NCBI GenBank assembly: GCA_965153455.1 | Contig: OZ234496.1 | Coordinates: forward strand, 15,430,304-15,494,303 | Direction: 5' to 3' | DNA from: Sphagnum compactum | Lineage: Eukaryota > Bryophyta > Sphagnopsida > Sphagnales | Length of the DNA stretch: 64,000 nt | Shown: positions 39,137 through 49,321 of the stretch, one piece after another | How the letters are laid out: the number at the start of each line of letters is the position of its first letter | How positions within the stretch are numbered: the stretch's first letter is position 1 | Program-made: the position numbers and the translations under genes | Notes under the pieces: model-generated | Databases searched by the model: none | Told to the model about the DNA's origin: nothing | Seen by the model: only the letters and a program-made list of their open reading frames with translations

Positions 39137-39925
39137 TCAAAGCTGTGATAATACCACGGGAGAGATGGAAGCTGGACCTGGAAGCCTTGAGGAAGTTGCA
39201 CGTTTGGAAAGAGAATCGTTGGCCAAAGAGGCGGTAGCCATCATGAGGCCAAGCGGACGCAATGCATCTTCCACAGTGCCATGACGAGCCCAGTCCTTGA
39301 GCTTCTCCTCGCCTGACCAGGTATCGGGAATGACAACGTTGCCGGACATTTGTTGCCTAAACAACTGAATCCTCTCTACTGGGGACATCATGCTTGTTTC
39401 GAGCCTCACGACGTGGCAAGGATCCGTGCAGATTGTTGAGCTGATTTCTGCATCGCCGTCCCCCCCGTCCTCATGACCCGAAGAAGCTTTGGCCATGACA
39501 AGCCTGTTGCCATCCTCGCAATCTTCGTCCGTGTCGGATCCATCCTCCTCGTGGTCACAATCTGCAACACCATCCTCTACGCACCTATTTGTGGTATGCA
39601 CATGACTCATGAACTGCAAGGCCGACGTCTGACCCATCACCAACCCCGCGTCAAACCCTTGCTCATGAGTAAAACAAGAATTCCACGGCGTTGAATAAGG
39701 AGCTTCCACAGGAATGGAAACTAAACTACGCTGTGGGGATGAGTGCGAAGAAGTTAAAGAATTAGAAATACCCTGATGAATTACACTAGTAACCGAATCC
39801 CTCGCTCGTCTCTTCTTCATGCCGTGTCGATGGTCTACCACCGCTGCAACATCAAAGCAGCTTCTCCGCTTATGATCAGAACGAGAACTCGCCCTAGTCC
39901 GATTCTCCGCATGATCATGTTGCAT
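39137..39925 (-). CDS. BIC-like protein (blue-light inhibitor of cryptochromes family)
   Basis: Single open frame. The frame extends upstream to 39967, but the first ATG is at 39925, giving 262 residues. Residues about 181-236 carry the BIC core: PVERIQLFRQQMSGNVVIPD, then TWSGEEKLKDW, then a short segment ending LRPLGLMMATASLAND. It parallels the ERLKRHR..AGKVxIPDxWGxEexLkDW pattern of BIC1/BIC2. In Arabidopsis, BIC proteins bind photoactivated cryptochromes and block their dimerisation, in the nucleus. This protein is about twice the usual length. The long N-terminal part has basic clusters (DHKRRS, KKRRARD, possible nuclear localisation signals) and an acidic stretch at about 117-140. An upstream coding exon cannot be excluded, because an AG lies just before the extended frame. 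Confidence 0.75.
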   Translation of the reverse strand: MQHDHAENRTRASSRSDHKRRSCFDVAAVVDHRHGMKKRRARDSVTSVIHQGISNSLTSSHSSPQRSLVSIPVEAPYSTPWNSCFTHEQGFDAGLVMGQTSALQFMSHVHTTNRCVEDGVADCDHEEDGSDTDEDCEDGNRLVMAKASSGHEDGGDGDAEISSTICTDPCHVVRLETSMMSPVERIQLFRQQMSGNVVIPDTWSGEEKLKDWARHGTVEDALRPLGLMMATASLANDSLSKRATSSRLPGPASISPVVLSQL

Positions 39926-39964
39926 ACTCTCACCAGACAGATCACTTGAAGCTGCTGTTGCACA

Positions 39965-40045
39965 CAAACTCGATCTGCTCCGAATGGGTGTACTCTTTTC
40001 CCTTCACAGAAACTCGGTCTGTTGCAAATGGGTGTACTCTTTTTC
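39965..40045. repeat. short tandem duplication in the BIC-like gene's leader
   Basis: ACTCG(A/G)TCTG followed by AATGGGTGTACTCTTTT occurs twice, about 51 bp apart (near 39967 and 40013), directly upstream of the BIC-like reading frame. If transcribed it duplicates part of the 5' UTR. Confidence 0.75.
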
Positions 40046-40696
40046 TCTCCACTAGATCAGATCAAAAGTTCTGCAGGACGTCCTCTCCTTTCGAAAGCTA
40101 ACTTCAACAGCAGCTTCGTCCAAGAAGTACTATACAAATCATCCTCGTCCGGACCCAACTCCCCCCCAACAAAAAAAAACCCCCCTTGTGGCGTTTTGTT
40201 TTTTTTTGGGTATTACAAATCCCACTGCAGAACAACAAGCTGCTACACCTGCTGCAGCTTCCTGGATCCGCTGCTGCTTCCACTGCAAGCTGCTAAAACA
40301 TCGAAACGACAACAGATTAATATTCAGCAGCAAGTTCTAGTTCTACTCCGTCTTGCGCGGCGCCAACGAAATCAGACAAGCTAGCAGCTGCAAGAAGATG
40401 CAGCAGGCACACAAATGGGTTGCTGAGAGAACAATATTAGGAACACGGCAACAGAAGCCAGAGAAGGGAAGGGGGGCAAGACAAGGGCGATGATATGATG
40501 AAACAAAATCTCTTAGTAAGTATTGGTGGAAGGTAGAAACAGCAGCTGCAGCTGAATAATATGGTCCTGTCTGCTGCCTGTTGCTGCTACCTACAACAGG
40601 GTGGAGTTCAGCGGATCTTACAAATCATCAAATCAGGAGGAGCAGGGAGGAGGGGAAGCAGAGCAATCAGGAGCGAGCATTTGATTCTGGCGGAAT

Positions 40697-40729
<33 letters not shown>

Positions 40730-40730
40730 A
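40697..40730. repeat. (GA)n microsatellite, CT-rich on the BIC-like gene's sense strand
   Basis: About 17 GA dinucleotides. Read on the minus strand it is a (CT)n tract about 770 bp upstream of the BIC-like start. CT tracts are common in plant promoters and 5' UTRs. Confidence 0.9.
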
Positions 40731-40879
40731 GGGGGGAACTTTTGTTTGTTGGGTTGCGCGCTCGCACAGTGAACTTCGCGCGACGCTGCTGGGGTTCGAT
40801 CAGAGGATGGCCAGGAACGGAAACCCTAAAGTGACCAATAGGAACGCAGCAACTCTTACACCACATACTATTTCTCTGG

Positions 40880-41130
40880 TGTGGAAATAAGCCACGTATG
40901 CAGCCGTGCCTCTCTCTACCCCCCCCCCCCACACTGTCGCTGTTGTCCCCTCGCCCGCCCAACCCCCACCTACGTTCTCACGCTCTCAATGTCACGTTCT
41001 CGCGTTCTCCATTCCACGTTCTCATGCACTTCGTGGACCATATCACTTTGTCACGCTCTTCATCTCACGTTCTCAAAGCTCTCACGTTCTTACGTCCCCG
41101 CCTTGCCTTGCCTTGCCTTGCCTTGCCTTT
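40880..41130. repeat. C/T-rich low-complexity region with CCTTG pentamers and CACGTTCTC-like units
   Basis: A C-run at 40920-40930 is followed by repeated (T/C)CACGTTCTC(G/A) and TCACGCTCT units (about 40978-41093) and then CCTTG repeated five times (41101-41129). Several frames are open only because of the low complexity, so I do not call them genes. Confidence 0.8.
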
Positions 41131-41134
41131 CCCG

Positions 41135-43380
41135 AAAAAGACTTTACACAGTGTGCACGGGTGACTTTAGGTACCCTCCTTTCCAAGTTGGCCTTAATAA
41201 GTGTAGGGACTGAAGGATTGTTGGAGGGGTGTAAGGCCATTTTAAGGCCACGTCTAAGGTCCATTAGAGTTTCTTCCATGGCCCTTTGAATTGGATTTTT
41301 TTTAAAGGAGAACTAAGAGGAGGCACCCCAGAGACCTTAATAGGACCTTCCCCCCCCTCCCATGGGTACCTCCCCCTTTCCCTCCAAGTCCAAGAAAGTC
41401 CCCAAGTATGTGGAACCTTATGTACTATGAAATGTATATAAAATTACATTATATATATATATAAATAATTTATTTATTGATTGAAAAAATTACACAGCAT
41501 ATGGTTCCACACAAGGCACAAAAGAGACAAACACACAAGACAAAATTCATTAAAGATTATTTAGCATCTTGCCTATTAGTAGTGCCTAAATAGGACAAAC
41601 AAAAATCAATCACATGTAAGGTACTATGGATGAGTCCTATTTCAACTCTAGGGACCCCAAATTTGTGGAATCTTTACGTGTAAGGTGCCCATCTGTTCTT
41701 GTGATGATATATTGGACCCTATTTCAGCCCTTATTTGTAAACCTCATATGGTGGTGGTGCAATTGCTTTGTTAGCCTTGCCTACCAAGGCAAGGATATAT
41801 TGTGTTTAGGTTCATTATAGAGTATAATAGCTTAAGGGATTTTGGCCCATGGGTAGGTAGTATTGGTCTATTTGTATATGAGGATTTTGAAAGATGATAA
41901 TTTTGGCTTGTGTTCGAAACTTGAGATTACTTATAGAGTTATAATATCTTGAGGGATTTTGGTTTCTTTCACCAGAGTAAATTTTTTTGGTGAAATATTT
42001 GAGTTTCCATTAAAAAAAAAAAAATTCCCTTAAGATACTTTGTAATGTAAATGGCAAGGCGAGAGTGTGAAACACCCCCTTGTTACTAAAGTAAAGGAAT
42101 TTTTTTTTAATATATTATATAATTTAGCTGACCCCCACCAGACCCCCCCCCCCCCCCCCCCAAAAGTCCAAAACAACAAAAAGCCACTTTACTTGTGGGA
42201 CAAAGATTGGCTGGCTAATATTAGCACAACAAACCAACTTGGTGACAAAATTCCTTCTTTGTTTTTTCCTAAATTTGGCAAAGAATTGCTGAAGAGGCGG
42301 GTTATTTGGTCTCTTTATTGTGGGGGCCAAATTTAGCAAAGAATTATTTAACCATAAAAAGCGCTTAAAACTAAACTGAATTTGGGGGGAGGGGGTAGTA
42401 GGCTAGTTAGTGGGGGTTCCTTTCTTATCATCAAGAATTTCCAAAAACAATTCCATAAAAATCTGTGTTATGTAAATTAGTTAATTAATTAATTAATTAA
42501 TTATACAAATTAAGATTATAAGATTTGTGCATTAAATTTTTTAATAAAATATTTAAATTAATGTAACTTAATTTTACTAATATTTTAATGCAAGAATTAA
42601 GTAGTCGAAATTGGATTAGGCACACCCTCAATTGTCATGAATGTTCGCCACTTAAGCAACATCACAAAATTCGAATTTTTTTAATTTAAAAAAAATGAAA
42701 AAAAGATGTATTAACAAAATGGTTGGATTTCGCATGAAGAATAACAAATTATGTTTCACAAAAAATGAGTTTTTAAAATTTATTATAATGATATTTTTTT
42801 AATGAAATCCGATTATTACAATGTAATTCTTAGATTTTCTCATTAATATTGGAAGAAAATAATATCTGAGAAACCATTTGGAACAGAATAAATTTAGAAA
42901 CCCAATTGGTTTTTATAATTATAGTTATTATAATTTTTTTATTGTGACTTTTGCAAATAGTAAATAATACAAAAGCCATTTTGGGTTATGTGAATGGTTT
43001 CTTGCAAAGTTATAAAAAGAATAAAATATAATTTTTATTTCTTGGTCTTTTTCTTTTTTTTCCTTCTCTTTTTGGTCCTTTTTTATTTTTTTTCTTTCAT
43101 TTTTTTCAATTTTTTTCAATTTTCAATTTTTTTTCTTTTCAAATTTCTGATAAATAAGTTTACTCATAAAGACCCATCAAAGACTTTTTTTTACAATAGC
43201 GTGAGTATGCACCAATAAGATTGTATGCATGATGGCTGGCAATAGGTGATTTCTTTTACATAAATGCCCATTTATTGCCATGTACCTTTTTTTGTGGCGG
43301 GGAAGGGAAAAGGGGGGGAAGGGTTTCTTTGGGAAATAATGTCTCTTTCTTTCTTTGATGGATCCTCACTTCACTGAAAC
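41135..43380. other. intergenic DNA, no gene seen
   Basis: AT-rich, with a C homopolymer at 42143-42161, a TTAA run near 42477-42503 and T-rich tracts near 43040-43140. No supported coding region or RNA gene. Confidence 0.55.
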
Positions 43381-43399
43381 TCTCGGATGACTTCATCTT

Positions 43400-44548
43400 C
43401 ATCCATAGGGGACTTCATCCAAAGGTCGTCAGCTTCGCCAGCCACAAAGGGTGAACCAGCTCGGAGCTCCTAGCCATCATCACCCATTGCAGCAGCAAAG
43501 AGTTGTCAAGAATCTTCATGACCTGAGCTTCTCAACCAATATGTTGATTGATGATCATGTATAAATCTTTGAGCTCCAGCACTTGACCGCCCTTGCCTTG
43601 CCTCCTAACCTGATCAAGTTCTGCAGTCTGTAAATAGAAAAGGCCTTGGGAGTACATGTCCAAGAGAGCTTGCTCGACTTCTCGTCAGTGGGCGCACCCA
43701 GGATTTTTTTTCCTCATCCTGCCTGTTGTTGTCGTTGATTATTATTACAACATCCACAGTGATGTCATCTTTGCTCTGATAATTTCTTCTTCTGAAATCC
43801 TCCTTCTCCTTCTCACTACTAAATCTAAGGAAAGAGTTATTTTTTCCAGTCTGAATTCTCTCATTTCCGAAGGCCTTGAGAACCACGGGAAAAAGGTGCA
43901 ACTGGTGCAAACGAGTCATAAGAGCCACGAAATGCAGGGTCAATATTCACAATGTGAACTGTCCGAGGCTCAAACCAACAATCTCCTCCTCTTCCTGATT
44001 CTGCTGCTTTAAGGCGGTAATGAAACGCTCGGTATTCGTGTGTATGGGTTGTTGCATTTGGAGAAAGATTCTGAGAAAAGAAGAAACAGACATGGGGATG
44101 AAGCACGAGTGGGTGACAACAGCGTTCGAAGAAAGGGAGTGGCAGCTGCTTCTTGCATTGAAGGTCGTAGAGGGGTCTCTCTACGGCCGACAAACCAACC
44201 GATTCCCCCTCTGCCATCCCTCTTTTCCTCGCCTACCATCTTGGAAATTTTAGACGCATCAATACTTCCAGTTCCATCGCAGAAGCTCATCACTCTGTCT
44301 GTGCAACAATCTCCTGTCACCAAGGCTGTAATAAGCTCATCCTTCGGGGTCTGAGGAGATTGCCCTCCTCCAATCTCGTCATCAACCAGGTTTTAATTTG
44401 ATTGCCTCTGCACATACCCGAACAACTAACCGTTACAATCTCCTTCTGAAGAGCTGAACGATTGCATGAGAAGTGCGAGTGTCGCTCCCGATACCGCCAC
44501 TCGATCTACAGCTACTTCTTCATCTGCAAAACACTTCCCGGATGCCAT
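43400..44548 (-). pseudogene. Abraxas/FAM175-like (BRISC/BRCA1-A scaffold, MPN-minus) gene, broken
   Basis: On the minus strand the conserved order of plant FAM175/Abraxas-like proteins can be read in pieces. From an ATG at 44548 the N-terminus includes DRVAVSGATLALLMQSFS, then a TAG, then LFGYV, where intact relatives read LLFGHV. A TAA follows, then ALVTGDCCTDRVMSFCDGTG, GSIDAS, and GWFVGRRETPLRPSMQE. A frame change lies between about 44110 and 44050. In the new frame come HTHEYRAFHYRLK and FEPRTVHIVNIDPAFRG. A further TGA follows near 43860. The likely coiled-coil C-terminus (LDQVRRQ, VLELKDLYMI) near 43610-43520 is again interrupted. Intact members scaffold the BRCC36 deubiquitinase. No consensus intron in the right phase removes the two early stops. 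Sequencing error or unusual splicing is possible, but several independent lesions favour a pseudogene. Confidence 0.72.
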
Positions 44549-44891
44549 TCCCTTCCCTCTTCTTGTTCTTCTTCGTCTTCCCGATTAGGGTTAGGGTTAG
44601 GGTTAGTATGCAACAGATCAATGACAAACAGATTTCAAAAGAACCGCCTAGATACCCTTACACGGTTCTTTCCCGGTTCCCTCCGCGAGGGGTTCCTACC
44701 CACATGTTCTTTTTTGTGTCCAAATAACCAGAACCTGCGGTTCCTGGCTCTGCAATGAGTTCCCATAGGAACCGGCGGTTCTTTTGAGCTTTCCGGATTT
44801 TAGGGTTTAAAGCTGGCAAAAGACAGAGAGGGAGGAGAGAGACGAGAGCGAGAGAGCGCCCCTGCTGCCTGCTCGCAGGGAAGTGAGAAAG
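44549..44891. promoter_or_regulatory. shared divergent promoter region between APE2 and the Abraxas-like pseudogene
   Basis: About 340 bp separates the two opposed ATGs. It holds a telo-box (TTAGGGTTT, 44800-44808), three TTAGGG units (44584-44606), a perfect 12-bp inverted repeat (AAAAGAACCGCC at 44637 against GGCGGTTCTTTT ending about 44786) and many GGTTC/GAACC motifs. Telo-boxes are common near plant genes for DNA replication and translation. Bidirectional activity is inferred from the layout. Confidence 0.5.
44584..44606 (+). repeat. (TTAGGG)3 telomere-like run
   Basis: Three TTAGGG hexamers in a row, the vertebrate-type motif rather than TTTAGGG. It sits in the divergent promoter of APE2, so it may act as a telo-box-like element rather than a telomere remnant. 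Confidence 0.85.
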
Positions 44892-47800
44892 ATGGCAGAT
44901 GAGCAGAAGGTCCTGCGAGTGGTTAGCTGGAATGTAAATGGTCTCTACTCGACGCTCAAGGACGCGGCTTCTCGTTACCAATCGGCTTCATATTACTTCT
45001 CCGATGTCCTTCATGCCGATATCGTTTGTTTCCAGGTCTGTGACTTTCTTCCCTCCTCCTACTCCTTTCATTCATTCTTTCTTTGGTACGCGTTTGGTTT
45101 GGTTTTTGGATTGGATTGGATTGTTTTGGTTCGGTTAGGTTTTTTTTTTTTTTTTTCCCGCGCTCCGTCCTTCTTGGGGCAATTTTTCGTCATTGCGTCC
45201 GGCTTTTGTGATTTTGATGGGAGAATTTCTTCTTCTCATACTCAGTGTATCCAAACCAAGGTGGCCTTGTGGAAACTCGTACTGAGTCATTGTCTGTCTG
45301 CGTGCATAAATAACCTGGAAATAATGTGAACATACATTACTAGTCCCTAACTCTGAGGGCAGACAGACACTTGGACATGTATTCGCAACACTCATGCAAT
45401 ACCTTTTTCATTGGCCATGGCTTGCTTGGTTGTGAGTGAGCAGGAAGCCAAAATTCAGGAGGAGAAGCTGGAGAAGTGGATGGCATTTGTTCCCAGCTAT
45501 GATTCCTACTGGGCATTTAGCCAGGAGAAAAAAGGCTATAGTGGTAAATGGAAACTCTGTGTCTCCCTCAGTTCAATGTTGAAGAAAGTCTTGGTTTTCT
45601 CAAATGGCTTTGTGAGAAATGCAATATATCATGTGTGGTTGCTTTTTCAGTCATGGTGACTTATGTGAAAAGGCAAGTTGTTGACTCCAGATGTGAGAGC
45701 AGATTGGTTAGCTACATGAGATGATGATAGCAATGATGAAGCATCAACTGTCAATTTATGCAATGAAGGGTGGATCATGTATACAGATCTTGGCAGCTTT
45801 GTGCTCCTTGATTTCTCTGTTCTTAAATGCCTTTGTGAGAAACAAAGTCTCATTGTGTGAATGCTTTTTCCAGGGGTGGTGACTTATGTGAAAGACAAGT
45901 TGTTGCCTCTGGATGCAAGAGCAGATTGGTTGGTTACACAAGATGATGACAGTGATGACGAAGCATCAACTGCAGATTTATGCAAAGAAGGGCGGATCAT
46001 GTATACAGACCATGGCAGCTTTGTTCTCCTCAATGTCTATGTGCCCAATGCAGGTGGTCAAATTGGCCAACCTCGCATGGACTTCAAGCTCAGATACTTG
46101 AAGGCTCTTCAAAAAACATGTGAGATGACCATCACAGAGCAGGATCCCAAGAGGAGTGAAGAAACTTGAGTTAGGATCTTGGCTGATAGTTACATGTAGG
46201 GTAAGGACCTTGAACAGGGCTGTTCTAGGAATGAGGGCCACACACATGCACAGCAGGAGCTGTGCTTGGGACCCAGGTTCCCAGAACATCCTCATTCAAG
46301 GTCCTTACGTGGCATAAAGAACTGGTAGAATTTTATTTCACAAACAGATGGCTGTGATCCATTTGAGTGGATATGAGAAACTTTATCCATAAGGTCTTGC
46401 ATTTTGATGAACCTTGTTTGTTGAGGCAGAAATTGTACTGAGGGTAAGGCACCCTTTATATACAATAGAAATTTCTACCAGTTCTTTACAAACCTTGCTG
46501 AGTGTGAAAGATTTGGCTACATTTGAATGACAGCATGTGTGTGCTCAGAGACAGGTCCTGCTTTCAGAAGGAAATTTTTTTATGCAAATGTGGTTTAGAT
46601 TTTTGCAGGTGATGCATTGGTAAGATCAGGGAGGCATGTGGTGGTTGTGGGTGACTTCAACGTAGCACATCGAGATATTGACGTGCATTCTCGATGGACG
46701 ATTGCAGAGATCTATACTGTAGGTGTGCAGCTAGCTATTTCTGCTGTCTGAGAAGAAGGTTTTCTATATGCAGATCTTATACATTTCTGTTTCTTTGTCA
46801 TGTTTGAAGGTCTATAGTACATGTAATCAAAATCTGAGATTGTTGGTGCTCTTGATTGTCATGTTTGTCTTGGTTTGGCTGGAAGTGGCACAATAGTTAC
46901 CTTCAAAATGTTTTTTGGGGAGTTTCCTCTTCAATCTCATGGATATTGTTACCCAGTGCATTGCATAATAGCACAATTGTATGCCAAGTGAATGTGGATC
47001 TTATGGAGGAGTTGCCTTCAACTCATTGTTGTGCATTTTGTTGGATTATGCAGAAGAGAGGGAGTGGATTGATGGGTTTCTGAATAAGTATGTGGATTTG
47101 TACCGCCACTTTCACCCCAATGAAACGGATGTGTTTTCTGTCTGGAATCAAAAAACAGAAGCCAGGATCCACAATGAGGGTCTCAGGTTAGTTTTTTTTC
47201 CCTCTCCGAATTCCAAGCACTTTGCATCTCTCTGTGTGCAATCCTTTTTTTCCCTGCATCTTGAGCATCATTTTATCTCTGAGAGATGCCAGAAACTGAA
47301 TTCTGATGTTTGTTGATAACACCAAGGTTTATGATTTTTGAGTGTGGTGTTTGATCCAGGATAGATTTTGCAGTTTGTGATAAAGGCTTTTTGCCACAAG
47401 TGATTGATGTGGATATCATGAAAATGGTGCCCAAGAAATGGAGTGATCATGCTGCTGTGGTGATGGTACTGAAAGAGCAACCCAGCCTAGGATCTCATCC
47501 AGCTCCGGCGCTCAGCTCTCGCAACTTGAAGCAATTTATTGATGATCCTCGGCAAAAGAAGCTCACATCTCTCTTTAGCAGGGGTTCAGGAAGTCAAGTC
47601 TCAGAACCCAAGGAGAGACTCTGTCTTGCACCTCTACCAGTTTCAGAAGGTGAACAACTTCAATTTTCTGAAGAGGGTGGTGAGCATTCACTGGAGATGG
47701 TCCTTCAGCCATTGCCATCTCAAAACAATGATGTAACAGATTCTGCTAGTGCAATGGCCGGAGACAACGAGTTTGACTCTCTGTTGAGGGAGCAAAACAC

Positions 47801-48002
47801 CATTCAAGATCGTCAATGTATTGCGATTTCTCAGAAAGACGAGTGTGTGGTGCGGGTCCCAAAAGTATCTGCAATTGGTATGAAGTCCAGAACAGGGAAA
47901 GGTGTGCTGGGCAATAAGCGCAAGGGTGAACCAGGCACTAGCACAGCTGGTGGGAAACAAAGAAGCCTAGTTTCATTTTTCAAAACAGCCACTGGTGATT
48001 AA
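44892..48002 (+). CDS. APE2: DNA-(apurinic/apyrimidinic site) endonuclease 2 (APE2-type, exonuclease III family)
   Basis: Six exons join in phase: 44892-45035, 45444-45543, 45874-46119, 46609-46722, 47054-47186 and 47360-48002, about 459 residues. The enzyme family cuts DNA at abasic sites and trims 3' ends during base-excision and single-strand-break repair in the nucleus. Catalytic motifs of the endonuclease/exonuclease/phosphatase fold are all present: SWNVNG (residues ~12-17), IVCFQEAK spanning the first splice junction (metal-binding Glu), NVYVPNAGG, VVVVGDFNVAHRDID, and WSDHAAV near the end of the domain. EEREWIDGFL and EGLRIDFAVCD are typical linking segments. Near the C-terminus, QRSLVSFF fits the PCNA-interacting (PIP) consensus exactly and QKKLTSLF is a second PIP-like site. 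Unlike many APE2 proteins, no C-terminal GRF zinc finger is seen. The exon 4/5 junction (TVEEREW) is set by phase and a TAG|GTGTGC donor and is the least certain. Confidence 0.88.
45598..45820 (+). repeat. broken tandem duplicate of intron 2 end plus exon 3 start of APE2
   Basis: This ~223 bp segment closely matches the next one (45821-46043): CAAATGGCTTTGTGAGAAA, a TTTTTCAG acceptor, GGTGACTTATGTGAAA, GAGCAGATTGGTTAG and GATCATGTATACAGA are all mirrored in the real exon 3. The copy has an indel just after GTGAAA and an in-frame stop (CATGAG), so it cannot replace exon 3, but its acceptor-like site is kept. Confidence 0.88.
46201..46308 (+). other. compact imperfect hairpin in APE2 intron 3 (microRNA-precursor-like)
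   Basis: GTAAGGACCTTGAACAGGG, then CTGTTCTAGGAATG, is mirrored by the reverse complement of the right arm, GTAAGGACCTTGAATGAGG then ATGTTCTGGGAACC. Arms are about 45 nt (46201-46247 and 46261-46308) with a short loop and scattered mismatches. Size and shape fit a plant microRNA precursor or a very small MITE. The arms match no conserved plant microRNA I know. A second pair, AAAGAACTGGTAGAA at about 46317 and its reverse complement at about 46470-46486, lies just downstream. Confidence 0.55.
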
Positions 48003-49321
48003 GGTGGATGCAAAGTGGAAGGTGCACAAAACATAGCTTTTGGATCAATTGGCATATACTGGATGGTCAGATACATGCCCAGACTAGAGCAGATTTTCTG
48101 GACCAGACAATGAAAGAAGCTTCTTTACAATATAAGAAGAATTTGGAGGTAATGCCATTGAAAGACACAAGACACTCAGCAAAGAGCTGGTTCTCGTCAT
48201 GAAGACAATGAGAAGTTCAAAAGTTTTGGAACGAGCATACCACAAAAGGCAGTAAGCATGCCTACCAGAATGTTCTGTTCTCAGACTGCAGGGAAGGAAA
48301 GTATACCCCTTGTGACAAAGGGAGGGTCTGGAGGAGATGACTATCAATTCAGCAGTCTACATTGCAGATATACTCATGTGTACCTGCTGCCGAACCCAAG
48401 AGCCTTTTTCATGTCCTAGACATACATTTACAGCAGATTTTGGCTGGTCCCCTTCTTCTTTTACCCTGGAAATTTTAATGAAGCATTGCAGGTTGCTCCT
48501 CTAAGTTGCTAGCTCTGGTTCCTGAAGAACATGCTTCATTTTGTGCATTTCAAAGTAAACTAACTTCTGAGATTTTGTCTCTATTTTATCATGACACTTA
48601 CAGATCTCATATTTTCTTGAGAATTTCTGGAGTGCACATGCATCTGTAACCAACAATCACCCTGTTTCAAACCAAGCCCTTGAGCTCTACCATTAGCAAT
48701 CTTGTCTGATTGTTGATGGTGTACATGCATAACGTGCAAGAATTTCTGCTTGGAACTGTGTCACATGAAGATTTGTGTGACATGGAGTAACCATCTCAAT
48801 ATGATCTTGCGTCCCAAGTCAATTCATGGTCTTTGTCATTCCTTACAATAAAAGCACTAGATGAGAATTCAAAGATTGCAATGCACTGTACTTGCTAACA
48901 ACTGATCTGCATTTAAACAGGTTACATTTCAATACGGAAACCCCCCCAAGTAAGTGTCTATAAGTGACATATTGAAGATGTATGTACACTGTTCTTATTT
49001 CTCAGTTTAAACACTGTCCAAGTATTTACTTAAGAGCCACAACCTTCAAGCCTTCAACAACAATTTGCAACTGTAGCCTTCCACAAAGCTGTGCTCTTGA
49101 TATCAGAATGTCAACTTCCTGAGCTACCCATTGTTCAAAGTGTCCTTTCCTCTTTGCCTGCCCTCTTGTCTCATGTACAATGGATACAGAAGATCTTGCA
49201 CTCAGTTTTTCCCCAAGATAATAAAGAATCTCTACCATGAAAACAGTGGCAATTTATAGACATCCTTTCCCAGGAGAGGCTATACACATGACAAAATACA
49301 GGAGTTCATGGATTAGAGTAC
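48003..49321. other. 3' flanks of APE2 and the TRAF-type gene
   Basis: The two genes converge here. The region probably holds both 3' UTRs. A minus-strand open frame of 70 residues at 49238-49026 matches nothing I know and lies beyond the TRAF-type gene's stop, so I do not call it. Confidence 0.45.

Noticed and set aside
40633-41289. Several overlapping open frames of 80-130 residues on both strands
   Set aside because: They coincide with GA, C-run, CACGTTCTC-like and CCTTG simple repeats, which keep frames open by chance.
49026-49238. 70-residue minus-strand open frame past the TRAF-type stop
   Set aside because: Lies in the likely 3' UTR, has no recognised domain, and the gene already has a clear stop at 49322-49324.
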